This document shows positions 5,627-5,973 of a stretch of DNA of 5,973 nt, in pieces. Source of the stretch: Pseudomonadota bacterium (lineage in GTDB: Bacteria; Pseudomonadota; Gammaproteobacteria; Steroidobacterales; Steroidobacteraceae); contig CANGMU010000149.1 of assembly GCA_947454665.1 (NCBI GenBank), positions 1-5,973 of the forward strand. The letters are read 5' to 3'. Under the pieces are notes generated by a model. That model was not told the origin of the DNA, ran no database searches, and was given only the letters and a program-made list of their open reading frames with translations. The translations under genes and the position numbers were made by a program. Numbering within the stretch: the stretch's first letter is position 1; each line of letters opens with the position of its first letter.

Positions 5627-5973
5627 ATGAGCCGCTCCATCTTCAAGAAAACCAGCGTCGTCGGCCTGGGGACCCTCGCGTCCCGCATCACGGGCCTGCT
5701 GCGCGAGATGTTCTACGCCCACAGCTTCGGGGCGAGCGCGCTGATGGACGCCTTCCTGGTCGCGTTCAAGATCCCCAATTTCCTGCGCCGTCTGTTCGCG
5801 GAAGGGGCGTTTTCGCAGTCCTTCGTGCCGGTGATTTCCGAGTACAAGGTGCAACGCAGCACCGATGAGGTGCGCGAACTGGTCGATGGCGTGGCCGGCA
5901 CGCTGGGGCTGGTCGTCTTCGTCATGAGCGTGATCGGCGTCATCGCCGCGCCGCTCATCATCCTGCTCTTCGC
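5627..5973 (+). CDS. murJ: Lipid II flippase MurJ, 3' part missing (window end)
   Basis: The first 115 complete codons of MurJ (MviN), the inner-membrane MOP-superfamily protein that moves lipid II to the periplasmic face for peptidoglycan synthesis; full proteins have about 500 residues and 14 helices. The visible part shows the typical S-R-I-T-G-L-L-R-E, D-A-F-L-V-A-F-K-I-P-N-F-L-R-R and F-A-E-G-A-F-S-Q-S-F-V-P segments. Residues matching the E. coli functional positions are present with an offset of two: Arg20, Arg26, Asp41, Arg54 and Glu59. A further hydrophobic helix starts near residue 91. The start is secure: a TGA lies in frame at 5615-5617, only three codons before the ATG, and no other start lies between. 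There is no good Shine-Dalgarno. It is divergent from rpsT; in related genomes ribF and ileS usually follow, outside this window. Confidence 0.96.
   Translation, partial: MSRSIFKKTSVVGLGTLASRITGLLREMFYAHSFGASALMDAFLVAFKIPNFLRRLFAEGAFSQSFVPVISEYKVQRSTDEVRELVDGVAGTLGLVVFVMSVIGVIAAPLIILLF

Overview
The window looks like chromosomal core DNA from a high-GC gammaproteobacterium. The order ispB (divergent) - rplU - rpmA - obgE - rpsT (convergent) - murJ is a conserved gammaproteobacterial neighbourhood. An ObgE without the long E. coli-type C-terminal tail and the GC-rich codon use would fit a Xanthomonadales/Nevskiales-like lineage. That finer placement is an inference, not something the sequence proves.

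Left third (1-2321). A 562-codon beta-rich protein of unknown function runs rightward from the window edge. It ends 12 bases from the 3' end of a minus-strand tRNA-Pro(CGG). Leftward-transcribed DNA then carries a 171-residue single-pass membrane protein whose outer part resembles the C-terminal region of anti-sigma-factor-like proteins. It lies 5 bases downstream of ispB and is probably translated from the same message. The tRNA appears to have its own promoter, placed inside the last codons of that small gene.

Middle (2327-5158). ispB (polyprenyl diphosphate synthase, quinone side chain) is divergent from the ribosomal protein genes rplU (L21) and rpmA (L27). A very good sigma70-type promoter, TTGACC-17-TAGAAT, drives the ribosomal genes. 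A strong intrinsic terminator follows rpmA, and obgE (ribosome-assembly GTPase) begins only 25 bases beyond its T run. obgE is therefore probably expressed by read-through or from an unseen promoter.

Right end (5159-5973). obgE and rpsT (S20) converge on a shared 12-bp-stem terminator. rpsT starts with GTG and has a recognisable promoter and a strong ribosome binding site. Divergent from it is murJ (lipid II flippase), cut by the window end. Together the genes cover translation and ribosome biogenesis, isoprenoid quinone synthesis and cell-wall precursor export. I see no mobile element, CRISPR array, phage gene or defence system, and no stretch over 300 bases lacks a gene. The least explained parts are the 562-codon protein and the 171-residue membrane protein.
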